A stretch of DNA of 12,109 nt from the NCBI GenBank assembly GCA_934590505.1, contig CAKTPC010000058.1:1-12109 (forward strand), written 5' to 3'. The notes below the pieces were generated by a model, which was given only the letters and a program-made list of their open reading frames with translations, did not search any database and was not told the origin of the DNA. The position numbers and the translations under genes are program-made. Origin of the DNA: an uncultured Oscillospiraceae bacterium (lineage in GTDB: Bacteria > Bacillota > Clostridia > Oscillospirales > Oscillospiraceae). Of this stretch, positions 1-7,056 are shown piece by piece (within the stretch, counting starts at the first letter, position 1; each line of letters starts with the position of its first letter).

Positions 1-3
1 TAA
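1..3 (+). other. possible stop codon of a truncated upstream gene
   Basis: The window opens with TAA, 17 bases before the rnfC start and directly before its ribosome site. The rest of this operon is packed with gaps of 1-2 bases or an overlap, so a gene ending here would fit. rnfB is the one expected subunit missing from the window, and an rnfB-C-D-G-E-A order is known in other bacteria. Nothing upstream is visible, so this is inference only. Confidence 0.3.
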
Positions 4-20
4 CAGGAGGCAAGAGGCTT

Positions 21-1349
21 ATGAGCTTCGGAAAAAACATTTCTACCCTTAAGCTGCCCCACCATAAGCAGACCTCAAGCATGGCGTCAGAGCCGATAAC
101 GCCGAGCGCCGAGGTGCTGCTTCCAATGAATATGCACTCCGGTCAAGCGGCCGTGCCGGTCGTTGAGGTTGGGCAGCATGTATACCGCGGCCAGCTTATC
201 GCGCGCGAGGAGGGAAAAAACTCTTCCCCCGTTCACGCAAGCGTTTCCGGCACTGTCAAGTCCATTGAGCCGTATGGCCGCACTCAGGCGATTCGCATCG
301 AGAGCGACGGCAAAATGGAAGCTGACCCCGAGCTGAAGGCTCCCGACGTGCATGATCTTGACAGCTTTCTCCAGGCCGTGCGTGAGAGCGGCATCGTCGG
401 TCTCGGCGGCGCGGCGTTCCCCGTCTGGGCAAAGCTTGACGCTGTCCGCCGCAATAAGATAAATACCGTGCTGATAAACGGTGCGGAGTGCGAGCCCTAT
501 ATCACGAGCGATGACCGCACTATGGTCGAGCACAGCGCTCTTATAAAGCAGGGCGTCGCGCTTCTCAAGCAGTACCTCGGCAGCGAGGAGTTCATCATAG
601 GCATTGAAAAGAACAAGCCCGCCGCGATCGCGGAGCTTGAGCGCACCTTTGCGGATGACCCCGCTGTTACCGTGAAGCCCCTAAAGAGCGTGTACCCGCA
701 GGGCGCAAAGCAGGTGCTGCTCTATAACGCCACCGGCAAAGTCGTCGGCCCCGGCCAACGTCTCGCGTCCCTCGGCGTTATCATCATAAACGTCACCTCT
801 CTCACCAAGGTCGCCCAGTACATGAACGACGGCATGCCCCTTATTGAAAAGACCGTCACGGTCGACGGCTCCGCCGTCAAGGAGCCGAAGAACCTCATCG
901 TTCCCATCGGCACTCCCGTGGGCTATGTTATCGAGCAGGCCGGCGGCTTCAAGTGCGATCCGGGCAAGGTCATCCTCGGCGGCCCGATGATGGGCAAATG
1001 CGTCTCCGATCTTAACGCGCCCGTCATCAAGGCCACGAACGCCGTCCTTGCTTTCGATAAGAAGGACTCCGCCGCACTTGAGCCTACTCCGTGCATCCAC
1101 TGCGGCCGCTGCGTGTCTAACTGCCCTCTCGCCCTCAACCCGACGGCGTTTGCCAAGGCTATTGAGATCGAGGACGAGGCGGAGCGCTACGCAGTCCTGA
1201 CCAAAGAGCAGGTGTCTCTCTGCATGTCCTGCGGCTGCTGCTCCTACGTGTGCCCCGCGCACCGTCCGCTCGTTGACTATAACAGCGAAGCCAAGAGCTT
1301 CGTCAGAAAATATAAGGCCGCTCTGGCCGAAAAAGAAGGGGGAAAGTGA
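21..1349 (+). CDS. rnfC: Rnf electron transport complex subunit C
   Basis: RnfC is the cytoplasmic, membrane-associated subunit of the Rnf ferredoxin:NAD+ oxidoreductase, carrying FMN, the NAD(H) site and two 4Fe-4S clusters. The 442-residue product starts at an ATG preceded by AGGAGG at 5-10. It shows the Complex1_51K-like core: GLGGAAFP near residue 127, NGAECEPYIT near 156, YPQGAKQ near 230 and GGPMMG near 320. Two ferredoxin motifs follow: Cys358, 361, 364 and 368, then Cys401, 404, 407 and 411. A barrel-sandwich segment (HASVSGTV near residue 75) is also present. The N-terminus reads LKLPHHK where most RnfC proteins have GGIHPPxxK, and YPQGxEKQ lacks the Glu. The stop is one base from rnfD. 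Family assignment is firm; the partner and electron donor of this divergent version are not known. Confidence 0.95.
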   Translation: MSFGKNISTLKLPHHKQTSSMASEPITPSAEVLLPMNMHSGQAAVPVVEVGQHVYRGQLIAREEGKNSSPVHASVSGTVKSIEPYGRTQAIRIESDGKMEADPELKAPDVHDLDSFLQAVRESGIVGLGGAAFPVWAKLDAVRRNKINTVLINGAECEPYITSDDRTMVEHSALIKQGVALLKQYLGSEEFIIGIEKNKPAAIAELERTFADDPAVTVKPLKSVYPQGAKQVLLYNATGKVVGPGQRLASLGVIIINVTSLTKVAQYMNDGMPLIEKTVTVDGSAVKEPKNLIVPIGTPVGYVIEQAGGFKCDPGKVILGGPMMGKCVSDLNAPVIKATNAVLAFDKKDSAALEPTPCIHCGRCVSNCPLALNPTAFAKAIEIEDEAERYAVLTKEQVSLCMSCGCCSYVCPAHRPLVDYNSEAKSFVRKYKAALAEKEGGK

Positions 1350-1350
1350 T

Positions 1351-2274
1351 ATGGATAAGCTGATCGTATCGAACGCCCCGCATATTCATACCTCGGATTC
1401 CAGCCGCCGCGTGATGCTCGATGTCGTCATCGCACTGCTCCCGGCCACCGTCGCTGCCGTCGTGATCTTCGGCATCGGCGCGCTTAAGGTCATCGCCGCC
1501 TGCGTCATCGGCGCGGTCGTTTCCGAAGCGCTGTTTGATCTTGCGACGCATAGAAAGCAAACCGTAGGCGACTTCAGCGCCGTCGTCACCGGGCTCCTGC
1601 TTGGGCTGAACCTCAGTTCGAGCGTCCCCGTCTGGCAGTGCGTTGTTGGCTCCGCCTTCGCGATAATCATCGTCAAGTGCCTTTTCGGCGGGCTTGGGCA
1701 CAACTTTGCAAACCCCGCCATCAGCGGCCGTGTGTTCATGCTTCTGGCCTTCTCCGAGGTCGCAGGCGGCGCAATGCCGGCTGTTGTTGAGCTTGAAGCC
1801 TCCGCTACCCCGCTGGAGCTTATCTCTGCCGGCTCCGAGCAGCTGCCCTCATTGATGGACATGTTCCTCGGCCTGCGCGGCGGCGCTGTCGGCGAGAGCT
1901 GCATCCTCGCCCTGCTCATCGGTTACGCGTATCTCTGCGCGCGCCGTGTCATCAAGTGGTACGTTCCCGCTGCCTTTGTCGGCACGGTGTTCGTCCTCTC
2001 CCTGGCCTCCGCCGGCAGCTTCGTCACCGCGCTCTACGCCACCTTGGCAGGCGGTGTGTTCCTCGGCGCGATCTTCATGGCGACGGACTACGTCACTACC
2101 CCCATCAGCAACACCGGCAGGGTCGTGTTCGCTGTAGGCTGCGGCGTGATAACCTTCGTTATCCGCGAGTTCTGCGCCTACCCCGAGGGCGTGTCCTTCT
2201 CCATCCTCGCCATGAACATACTCACCCCGTATATTGAAAAATGGACGGCCAAAAAGCCGCTTGGAGGTGTCTGA
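1351..2274 (+). CDS. rnfD: Rnf electron transport complex subunit D
   Basis: RnfD is the large membrane subunit of Rnf/Nqr complexes; it carries a covalent FMN and lies on the ion-pumping path. This 307-residue protein is almost wholly hydrophobic, with about nine to ten membrane segments. It contains the family hallmark IFMATDYVTTP (residues 241-251), GLLLGLNLSSSVP near 83 and the HNFANPAISGRVF segment near 120. The expected flavinylation site appears as ASATPLEL with Thr153 as the likely FMN attachment residue; the usual motif is (S/T)GAT, so only Ala-Thr is kept exactly. The ATG at 1351 is chosen because AAGGGGGA lies 8 bases upstream; the in-frame ATG at 1273 would overlap rnfC by 77 bases and add a polar tail. 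The reading frame runs to two bases before rnfG. Confidence 0.94.
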   Translation: MDKLIVSNAPHIHTSDSSRRVMLDVVIALLPATVAAVVIFGIGALKVIAACVIGAVVSEALFDLATHRKQTVGDFSAVVTGLLLGLNLSSSVPVWQCVVGSAFAIIIVKCLFGGLGHNFANPAISGRVFMLLAFSEVAGGAMPAVVELEASATPLELISAGSEQLPSLMDMFLGLRGGAVGESCILALLIGYAYLCARRVIKWYVPAAFVGTVFVLSLASAGSFVTALYATLAGGVFLGAIFMATDYVTTPISNTGRVVFAVGCGVITFVIREFCAYPEGVSFSILAMNILTPYIEKWTAKKPLGGV

Positions 2275-2275
2275 T

Positions 2276-3565
2276 ATGAAAAATACCGTAAAGTCAGTCA
2301 TTGTCCTTGTGCTCATTTTCGCCGTTATGATGCTCGGCATCACCGGCGTCAGCGCCTATACCGCGCCTATCATCGCGGCAAACGGCTCCGCCGCGGTCTA
2401 TGAGCCGCTGCTTGAGGTCATGCCCGATGCGCAGGATTTCGAGACGCTCTATGACGCAGCCGATCCTTCGTCCTCGACCCTTACAGATGTTCCCGAAACC
2501 GTTCAGGGCCTCTACCGCGAGAGCTCCGGCCTCGGCTATGTCATCCGCCTGTCCACCACCAAGGGCTATACCGGCGAGCCGATAGAGCTCACGATGGCGG
2601 TCGACAGCGAGGGCAAAATTTCAGGCATCAAGCTCAACGCCTTCCCTGACAGCAAGCACTTCGGCGAGGACTATCCCGACAGCTATCTCGGTCAGGACTC
2701 CGCGCTCGGCGGCGTGAGCCTTGTCGCCGGTGTCACCTATTCCTCCAAGGCCTTCAAGGAGGCCGTCGAGGACGGCTTCGCCGTGCTCACCGCGAACTCC
2801 CTCGTCTCCGCCGGTGTCAAGAGCGACAGCCAGATCCTGCTTGAGCTGCTGCCCAGCCTCTTCCCCGGCATGGCAAATACCGAGGGTGTCGCCCAGTACA
2901 CCGAGCGCGAGCTCTCCGGCGGCAGCATCGCAGCGGCGCTCGACTCCGCAAACGGCGTCGGCGCGGCCTACATCGCCGCGGCCGGCGAGAACAGTTATCT
3001 TGTGCTCGTGAACGATTCTCTCTCCGCCCACGCCTATGACGTAAACGGCGCAGACGTAACCGAGAGCGTCGACGCGGCACTTCTTGAGGAAGCGGTCACA
3101 GACGCCGCGGCAAATATTGAGGACAGCTCCTCCAAGGAGATCAAGAAGCTCTCGAAGCTCGCCGGTGACGACGCCGAGTGCACGCCCATCGCGCTCGACG
3201 GGCTCTATGGCACTGTCTCCCATGCCTACAGCATAAGCGCCGGCGGCAGCACCTATTACGGCTTTGCCGCGCGTCCGCTCGGCTATGGCAACATGCCTAT
3301 GCTTCTCTACTATGTGCTTGATGAGAACGGTGCTATCGTCTCCATGACGGCGGATGAGCTTATCCTCATGGGCGATTACTTCAACGCCTATGAGCTGAAC
3401 GAATCCGACTACAAGGCCGGCTTTGCCGGAATCACCGGAGACAGCTGGAACGGCGATCAGGCTCTGATATCCGGCGCGACGATCTCCTCCGAGGCCGTCT
3501 CCGCCGCCACCGCAGATGTGTTTCTGGCCTTTGGCGTGATCGATCAAAACGGAGGTGAAGGCTGA
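2276..3565 (+). CDS. rnfG: RnfG-like subunit with two FMN-binding-like domains
   Basis: RnfG is an extracytoplasmic flavoprotein anchored by one N-terminal helix, with FMN bound through phosphoester linkage to a Thr. The ATG at 2276 follows GGAGGT at 2263-2268; the in-frame ATG at 2234 has no such site. The product is 429 residues, about twice the roughly 200 usual for RnfG. A membrane helix spans about residues 6-27. The first FMN_bind-like half (about 75-170) contains GYTGEPIELTMAVD and ends in AGVTYSSKAF, with Thr154 at the FMN position. After an Ala/Ser-rich middle, a second half (about 310-420) ends in LISGATISSEAV, with Thr402 in a proper SGAT. The Asp usually found three residues before (S/T)GAT is absent from both sites. 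Thr402 is the better flavinylation candidate. Position between rnfD and rnfE supports the RnfG role; the function of the extra half is unknown. Confidence 0.88.
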   Translation: MKNTVKSVIVLVLIFAVMMLGITGVSAYTAPIIAANGSAAVYEPLLEVMPDAQDFETLYDAADPSSSTLTDVPETVQGLYRESSGLGYVIRLSTTKGYTGEPIELTMAVDSEGKISGIKLNAFPDSKHFGEDYPDSYLGQDSALGGVSLVAGVTYSSKAFKEAVEDGFAVLTANSLVSAGVKSDSQILLELLPSLFPGMANTEGVAQYTERELSGGSIAAALDSANGVGAAYIAAAGENSYLVLVNDSLSAHAYDVNGADVTESVDAALLEEAVTDAAANIEDSSSKEIKKLSKLAGDDAECTPIALDGLYGTVSHAYSISAGGSTYYGFAARPLGYGNMPMLLYYVLDENGAIVSMTADELILMGDYFNAYELNESDYKAGFAGITGDSWNGDQALISGATISSEAVSAATADVFLAFGVIDQNGGEG

Positions 3566-4209
3566 TGAACGAAAATAAGCTTCGCGCAGCCATTGCGCAA
3601 AATCCCGTGATTGTCCTGCTCCTCGGCGCATGCCCGGCTCTCGCGGCAACTACTGCCGTGCTCCCGGCTCTCACGCTGGGCATCACCGCGCTTGCGGTCA
3701 TGCTGCTCTCGTCCCTCTTCTCATCGCTTATTAAGAAGCTCCTTCCCGAGAACACCCTGTTCATCGCCCAGTTCATGCTGGTCGCGGGCTTTGCGAGCAT
3801 GGCGCAGCTTCTTCTGAATGCGTGGCTGCCCAAGGTCTATAACATGCTCGGCGTCTATGCGGCGCTCCTCGCCGTCGATGCGCTCATCTTCTCCGAGTCC
3901 GAGCGCGCAGCGCAGCAGAGCGTCGGCGCAGCGCTCAAGGACAGCTTCCTTACTGGCCTCGGCTTCACCGCAGCGCTCTTTGTCACCGCTGCGATCAGAG
4001 AGATTTTCGGTGCCGGCAGCTTTGCCGGGATAACACTTGGCTTCTTCAAGGCGCACAGTGTCTCCCTGCTCACAAGTCCCGCCGGCGGCTTCATCGTGCT
4101 CGCGATCGTCATGGCCGTCGTCAGCGCCGTCAGCAAGAAGAGCACTGCCGCTCTCGGCGGCACAGCGGACGCGATCATTTCGGCCTGTGCCGAAAAGAAG
4201 GAGGCGTAA
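3565..4209 (+). CDS. rnfE: Rnf electron transport complex subunit E
   Basis: RnfE is one of two homologous six-helix membrane subunits that in Rnf and Nqr face each other and hold an intramembrane [2Fe-2S] cluster with two Cys from each. The 214-residue product starts in a TGATG overlap with the rnfG stop, with GGAGGTG 7 bases upstream. The N-terminal NPVIVLLLGACPALA matches the family and keeps the first ligand, Cys23. In the second half-helix LGVYAALLAVDALIF aligns without gaps to the family's LGIFIPLIVTNCIVV, placing Ala106 where the second Cys ligand should be; Asp105 replaces Asn. GLGFTAALFVTAAIREIFG near 142-160 is typical of RnfE. The tail (after about 195) is short and soluble. Identification is strong from position and N-terminal motif; the missing ligand is unusual. 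Confidence 0.92.
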   Translation: MNENKLRAAIAQNPVIVLLLGACPALAATTAVLPALTLGITALAVMLLSSLFSSLIKKLLPENTLFIAQFMLVAGFASMAQLLLNAWLPKVYNMLGVYAALLAVDALIFSESERAAQQSVGAALKDSFLTGLGFTAALFVTAAIREIFGAGSFAGITLGFFKAHSVSLLTSPAGGFIVLAIVMAVVSAVSKKSTAALGGTADAIISACAEKKEA

Positions 4210-4211
4210 CG

Positions 4212-4721
4212 ATGGACTTCAAAACATTTCTGCTTATCATAATCGGCAGCGCACTTGCGAATAACGTCGTTCTGGAGCAGTTCTTCGGCGTCACCCCCGC
4301 GCTGGGCGCGAAGGGCAGCGCGAAGGCCCTTGCAAAGTACGGTCTTGCCGTCGCTGCAGTCACGCTCGTCGCAGCGCTCTGCACCGCCGGCATCAGCCTC
4401 GGTGTATATTCGACCTTCGTCGCCGCACTCTGGGTGCTGATCGCGGCCTCCGTCATCGGCCACTTCTTCACCGATAAGTACCTGCTCATCGCTCTCAACG
4501 GCGTCGTTTTCGGCACCTGCGCAAATGCCGCCGGCAGCGGCCTTGCGGAAGCCACGGCTTCCGCGCTTGGCGCGGGGCTTGGCTTCACCGTCGCCCTGCT
4601 GCTCTTCGCCGGGGTCGAGACGAAGATCGATGACAAGTATGTCCCTGCGGCTTTCCGCGGTTTCCCCGTGCGGCTCCTCGCCGCCGGCATCCTTTCGATG
4701 GCCGTCGTCGCTTTCAAGTAA
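4212..4721 (+). CDS. rnfA: Rnf electron transport complex subunit A, short form
   Basis: RnfA is the membrane partner of RnfE; together they form the inverted-repeat pair around the [2Fe-2S] site. The ATG at 4212 lies two bases after rnfE, with AAGGAGG at 4198-4204. At 169 residues it is about 20 shorter than typical RnfA; by comparison with the family, roughly eight residues are missing on each side of the second ligand region. The start matches well (SALANNVVLEQFFG), but the usual GICPF reads GVTPA, so Thr28 stands where the first Cys ligand belongs. Cys103 in FGTCANAAG probably matches the Cys of TTNCAVLG, allowing a one-residue shift. The C-terminus (VPAAFRGFPVRLLAAGILSMA) is clearly RnfA. 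It is the last gene of the operon and is followed by a terminator, not by rnfB. Confidence 0.9.
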   Translation: MDFKTFLLIIIGSALANNVVLEQFFGVTPALGAKGSAKALAKYGLAVAAVTLVAALCTAGISLGVYSTFVAALWVLIAASVIGHFFTDKYLLIALNGVVFGTCANAAGSGLAEATASALGAGLGFTVALLLFAGVETKIDDKYVPAAFRGFPVRLLAAGILSMAVVAFK

Positions 4722-4744
4722 ACCGCACTTGTAAACTGAAACAG

Positions 4745-4780
4745 CAGACCTGCTTCCATCATGGAGGCAGGCCTGTTCTT
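4745..4780 (+). terminator. terminator of the rnf operon
   Basis: A 13-base stem (4745-4757 with 4763-4775) closes around the loop ATCAT. Pairing is complete apart from one A-C mismatch and one U-G wobble, and TTCTT follows. It sits 24 bases after the rnfA stop. The T-run is short, so termination may be partial, but it marks the operon end well. Confidence 0.75.
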
Positions 4781-4808
4781 ATATCCGGCGTGATCTCTCT
4801 GCACCGTA

Positions 4809-4837
4809 TTGAAAAATCTTTTTGTTTGTAATAAAAT
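4809..4837 (+). promoter_or_regulatory. sigma-A-type promoter for the GH13-folD unit
   Basis: TTGAAA at 4809-4814 and TAAAAT at 4832-4837 are separated by exactly 17 bases, in an AT-rich island within GC-rich sequence. The -10 differs from TATAAT at one position and the -35 from TTGACA at one position. It lies between the rnf terminator and the ribosome site AAGGAGG at 4855-4861. Confidence 0.75.
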
Positions 4838-4868
4838 ATTTTCAACAAAGCCAGAAGGAGGCAGGACC

Positions 4869-6161
4869 ATGGCCGTCAATACCGACCGCATACTCCAGAA
4901 TCAGGTGATCTATTCCGTATACGTCAGAAACCACACCCCGGAGGGCACGTTCCGCGCCGTGATACCCGACCTTGACCGTATCAAGTCCCTCGGCACGGAC
5001 ATTATATGGTTCATGCCGATCCATCCCATCGGCCTAAAGGGCAGGAAGGGCAGCCTCGGCTGTCCCTACGCCAATCGCGATTACCGCGATGTGAACCCCG
5101 AGTACGGCAGCATGGCGGACTTTATGGAGCTCGTCTCCGCGATACACGCGCGCGGCATGAAATGCATGATAGACGTCGTCTATAACCACACCTCGCCCGA
5201 CTCCGTTTTGTATTCCGAGCACCCGGAGTTCTTCTATCACGGCCCGGACGGCAAGCCCGGCAACAAGATCGGCGACTGGTCAGACGTCATCGACCTTGAC
5301 TATAATAACCTCGCGCTGTGGGATTATCAGATAGCCTCGCTCAAAATGTGGGCAAGCCTGGTCGACGGCTTCCGCTGCGATGTCGCGTCCTTCGTCCCCG
5401 TGGAGTTCTGGCAGAAGGCGCGCGAGGAGGTCAGCCGGGTGAACCCCAACTGCGTGTGGCTCGCCGAGACGGTGCACCAGAGCTACGGCTGCCGCGCCCG
5501 CAGATTGGGCATATACTCCGCGCTCGATTACGATGAGTATTCCGCCTTTGATATCGAGTACGACTACGACACGCGCGAGTGCTTCGACAAGTACCTGCGC
5601 GGCGAGATCACTCTCACGCACTATCTAGATATGCTGAACTTTCAGGAGGCCATCTACCCCGCGAACTATAATAAGCTGCGCTGCCTTGAGAATCATGACC
5701 AGCCGCGCATCCGCTCCTTCGTCCCGCGTGAGTGCGACCTTATCAATTACACCGCCTTCCTATACTTTCTCAAGGGCACGACGCTTATCTACGCCGGGCA
5801 GGAGTTTGAGAACATCCACCTGCCGAGCCTGTTTGAAAAGGATACCGTCAGCCGCAGCACCGGCCGCGACCTGACCAAGCTCATGCACCGGCTGTATGAG
5901 ATAAAGCGTGATTGCTTCGGCTGCGAGGACTACTTCCTTGCTGCCGGGGACGATAAAAACAACATCGCCGTGCTCGAACGCGGCAGCGGCACTAAGCGCT
6001 TCATCGGCGTGTTCAGTCTCCGCTCCGTATACGCCGAGGTAAGCGTCGATCTCCCGGACGGCACCTATCCCGAGCTTATCTCCGGTACTGCCGTCGAGGT
6101 CAAGGACGGTAAGCTTCAATGCGCAGGGCGTCCCCTGATCCTGGAGGTGCGGCAATGCTGA
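4869..6161 (+). CDS. GH13 alpha-amylase family glucan hydrolase, cytoplasmic
   Basis: This is a glycoside hydrolase of the alpha-amylase superfamily, expected to act on alpha-glucosidic bonds of maltodextrins or glycogen-derived oligosaccharides inside the cell, as no signal peptide or anchor is seen. The ATG at 4869 follows AAGGAGG at 4855-4861. The 430-residue product has a (beta/alpha)8 barrel with the four conserved regions: DVVYNH at 102-107, GFRCDVASF with nucleophile Asp171, LAETV with acid/base Glu200, and ENHDQPR with transition-state Asp277. All three catalytic residues are present. A short beta-sandwich domain C occupies about 350-430. There is no N-terminal CBM34 or starch-binding module, so the enzyme is compact. 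Bond specificity cannot be read from the sequence. It has its own promoter and overlaps folD by seven bases, so the two are probably co-transcribed and translationally coupled. Confidence 0.9.
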   Translation: MAVNTDRILQNQVIYSVYVRNHTPEGTFRAVIPDLDRIKSLGTDIIWFMPIHPIGLKGRKGSLGCPYANRDYRDVNPEYGSMADFMELVSAIHARGMKCMIDVVYNHTSPDSVLYSEHPEFFYHGPDGKPGNKIGDWSDVIDLDYNNLALWDYQIASLKMWASLVDGFRCDVASFVPVEFWQKAREEVSRVNPNCVWLAETVHQSYGCRARRLGIYSALDYDEYSAFDIEYDYDTRECFDKYLRGEITLTHYLDMLNFQEAIYPANYNKLRCLENHDQPRIRSFVPRECDLINYTAFLYFLKGTTLIYAGQEFENIHLPSLFEKDTVSRSTGRDLTKLMHRLYEIKRDCFGCEDYFLAAGDDKNNIAVLERGSGTKRFIGVFSLRSVYAEVSVDLPDGTYPELISGTAVEVKDGKLQCAGRPLILEVRQC

Positions 6162-6997
6162 TAGACGGCAAGGCACTGGCGCAGAGAGTGCGTGAGGAGA
6201 CGGCGCGCGAGGCAGCAATGCTCCCGCGCAAAGCCGGGCTTGCAGTCGTGCTCGTCGGAGACGACCCTGCTTCGCGCATTTACGTCTCCGGCAAGGAGCG
6301 CGACTGCGAGCAGTGCGGCTTCATGAGCTGCGAATATAAATTTGATGATACCGTCACGCAGGCGACGCTCCTTGAGCTTATCTCCGCGCTGAACCGCGAT
6401 GTGGAGATCGACGGTATCCTCGTGCAGCTGCCGCTGCCGGAGCATATCGACGAGGACGCGATCATTGAGGCGATCTCCCCCGAGAAGGACGTGGACGCGT
6501 TCCATCCGGTGAACGTCGGGCGGCTCTCCGCGGGAAAGCCCGTGCTGCTGCCCTGCACTCCGGCGGGGATAATGGAGATGCTGCGTGCTTATGAGATTCC
6601 GGTCGAGGGTCGGGTCTGCACGGTGGTCGGGCGCAGCAACATAGTCGGAAAGCCCATGGCCATGATGCTCCTGCGCGCGAACGGCACCGTGATCTCCTGC
6701 CACAGCCGCACGCCGAATCTCGCGGCGTTCACGCGGCAGGCGGATATCCTCGTCGTCGCAGCGGGGCACAAGGGGCTCATTACCGGGAAAATGATAAAGC
6801 CCGGCGCGGCAGTCATAGATGTGGCGATGAACCGCGATGCCGAAACCGGCAAGTTCACCGGGGACGTTGTGTTTGACGAAGCCGTCAATCGCGCGGCGTA
6901 TATCACCCCCGTACCCGGCGGCGTCGGCCCGATGACGCGCGCGATGCTGATGCGCAACATACTCGCCGCTGCAAAGCAGCATATATACGGAAAATAA
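6155..6997 (+). CDS. folD: bifunctional methylenetetrahydrofolate dehydrogenase/cyclohydrolase
   Basis: FolD interconverts 5,10-methylene-, methenyl- and 10-formyl-tetrahydrofolate using NADP(H), supplying one-carbon units for purines and initiator tRNA formylation. The 280-residue product is of normal length. The catalytic pair is in IYVSGKERD (Tyr43, Lys47). KDVDAFHP at 111-118 and LPCTPAGIMEML at 132-143 shape the folate site. VVGRSNIVGKPMAMML at 157-172 is the Rossmann dinucleotide loop, and PGGVGPMTRAMLMRN at 254-268 the C-terminal signature. The ATG at 6155 follows GGAGGTG at 6143-6149 and overlaps the GH13 stop (ATGCTGA); an upstream in-frame ATG at 6119 lacks a ribosome site and lies deeper in GH13. 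The stop codon lies inside the terminator stem. Confidence 0.96.
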   Translation: MLIDGKALAQRVREETAREAAMLPRKAGLAVVLVGDDPASRIYVSGKERDCEQCGFMSCEYKFDDTVTQATLLELISALNRDVEIDGILVQLPLPEHIDEDAIIEAISPEKDVDAFHPVNVGRLSAGKPVLLPCTPAGIMEMLRAYEIPVEGRVCTVVGRSNIVGKPMAMMLLRANGTVISCHSRTPNLAAFTRQADILVVAAGHKGLITGKMIKPGAAVIDVAMNRDAETGKFTGDVVFDEAVNRAAYITPVPGGVGPMTRAMLMRNILAAAKQHIYGK

Positions 6998-7052
6998 AAC
7001 GATTCCCCGGAAGCTCCGCATCATACTGAGCTTCCGGGGGATCGTTTTATTT
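6992..7052. terminator. bidirectional terminator between folD and the deacetylase gene
   Basis: A 24-base stem (6992-7015 with 7029-7052) is perfect but for one G-U wobble, with a 13-base loop. Its flanks are A-rich on the left and T-rich on the right, so each strand reads as GC hairpin followed by a U-run. It lies between convergent genes, includes the folD stop codon, and ends 4 bases from the deacetylase stop. Confidence 0.92.
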
Positions 7053-7056
7053 GCTT

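Noticed and set aside
2621..3649. Long minus-strand open frame (342 codons) opposite rnfG
   Set aside because: Low-complexity product opposite a gene with clear domains and ribosome site; a shadow of GC-rich codon usage.
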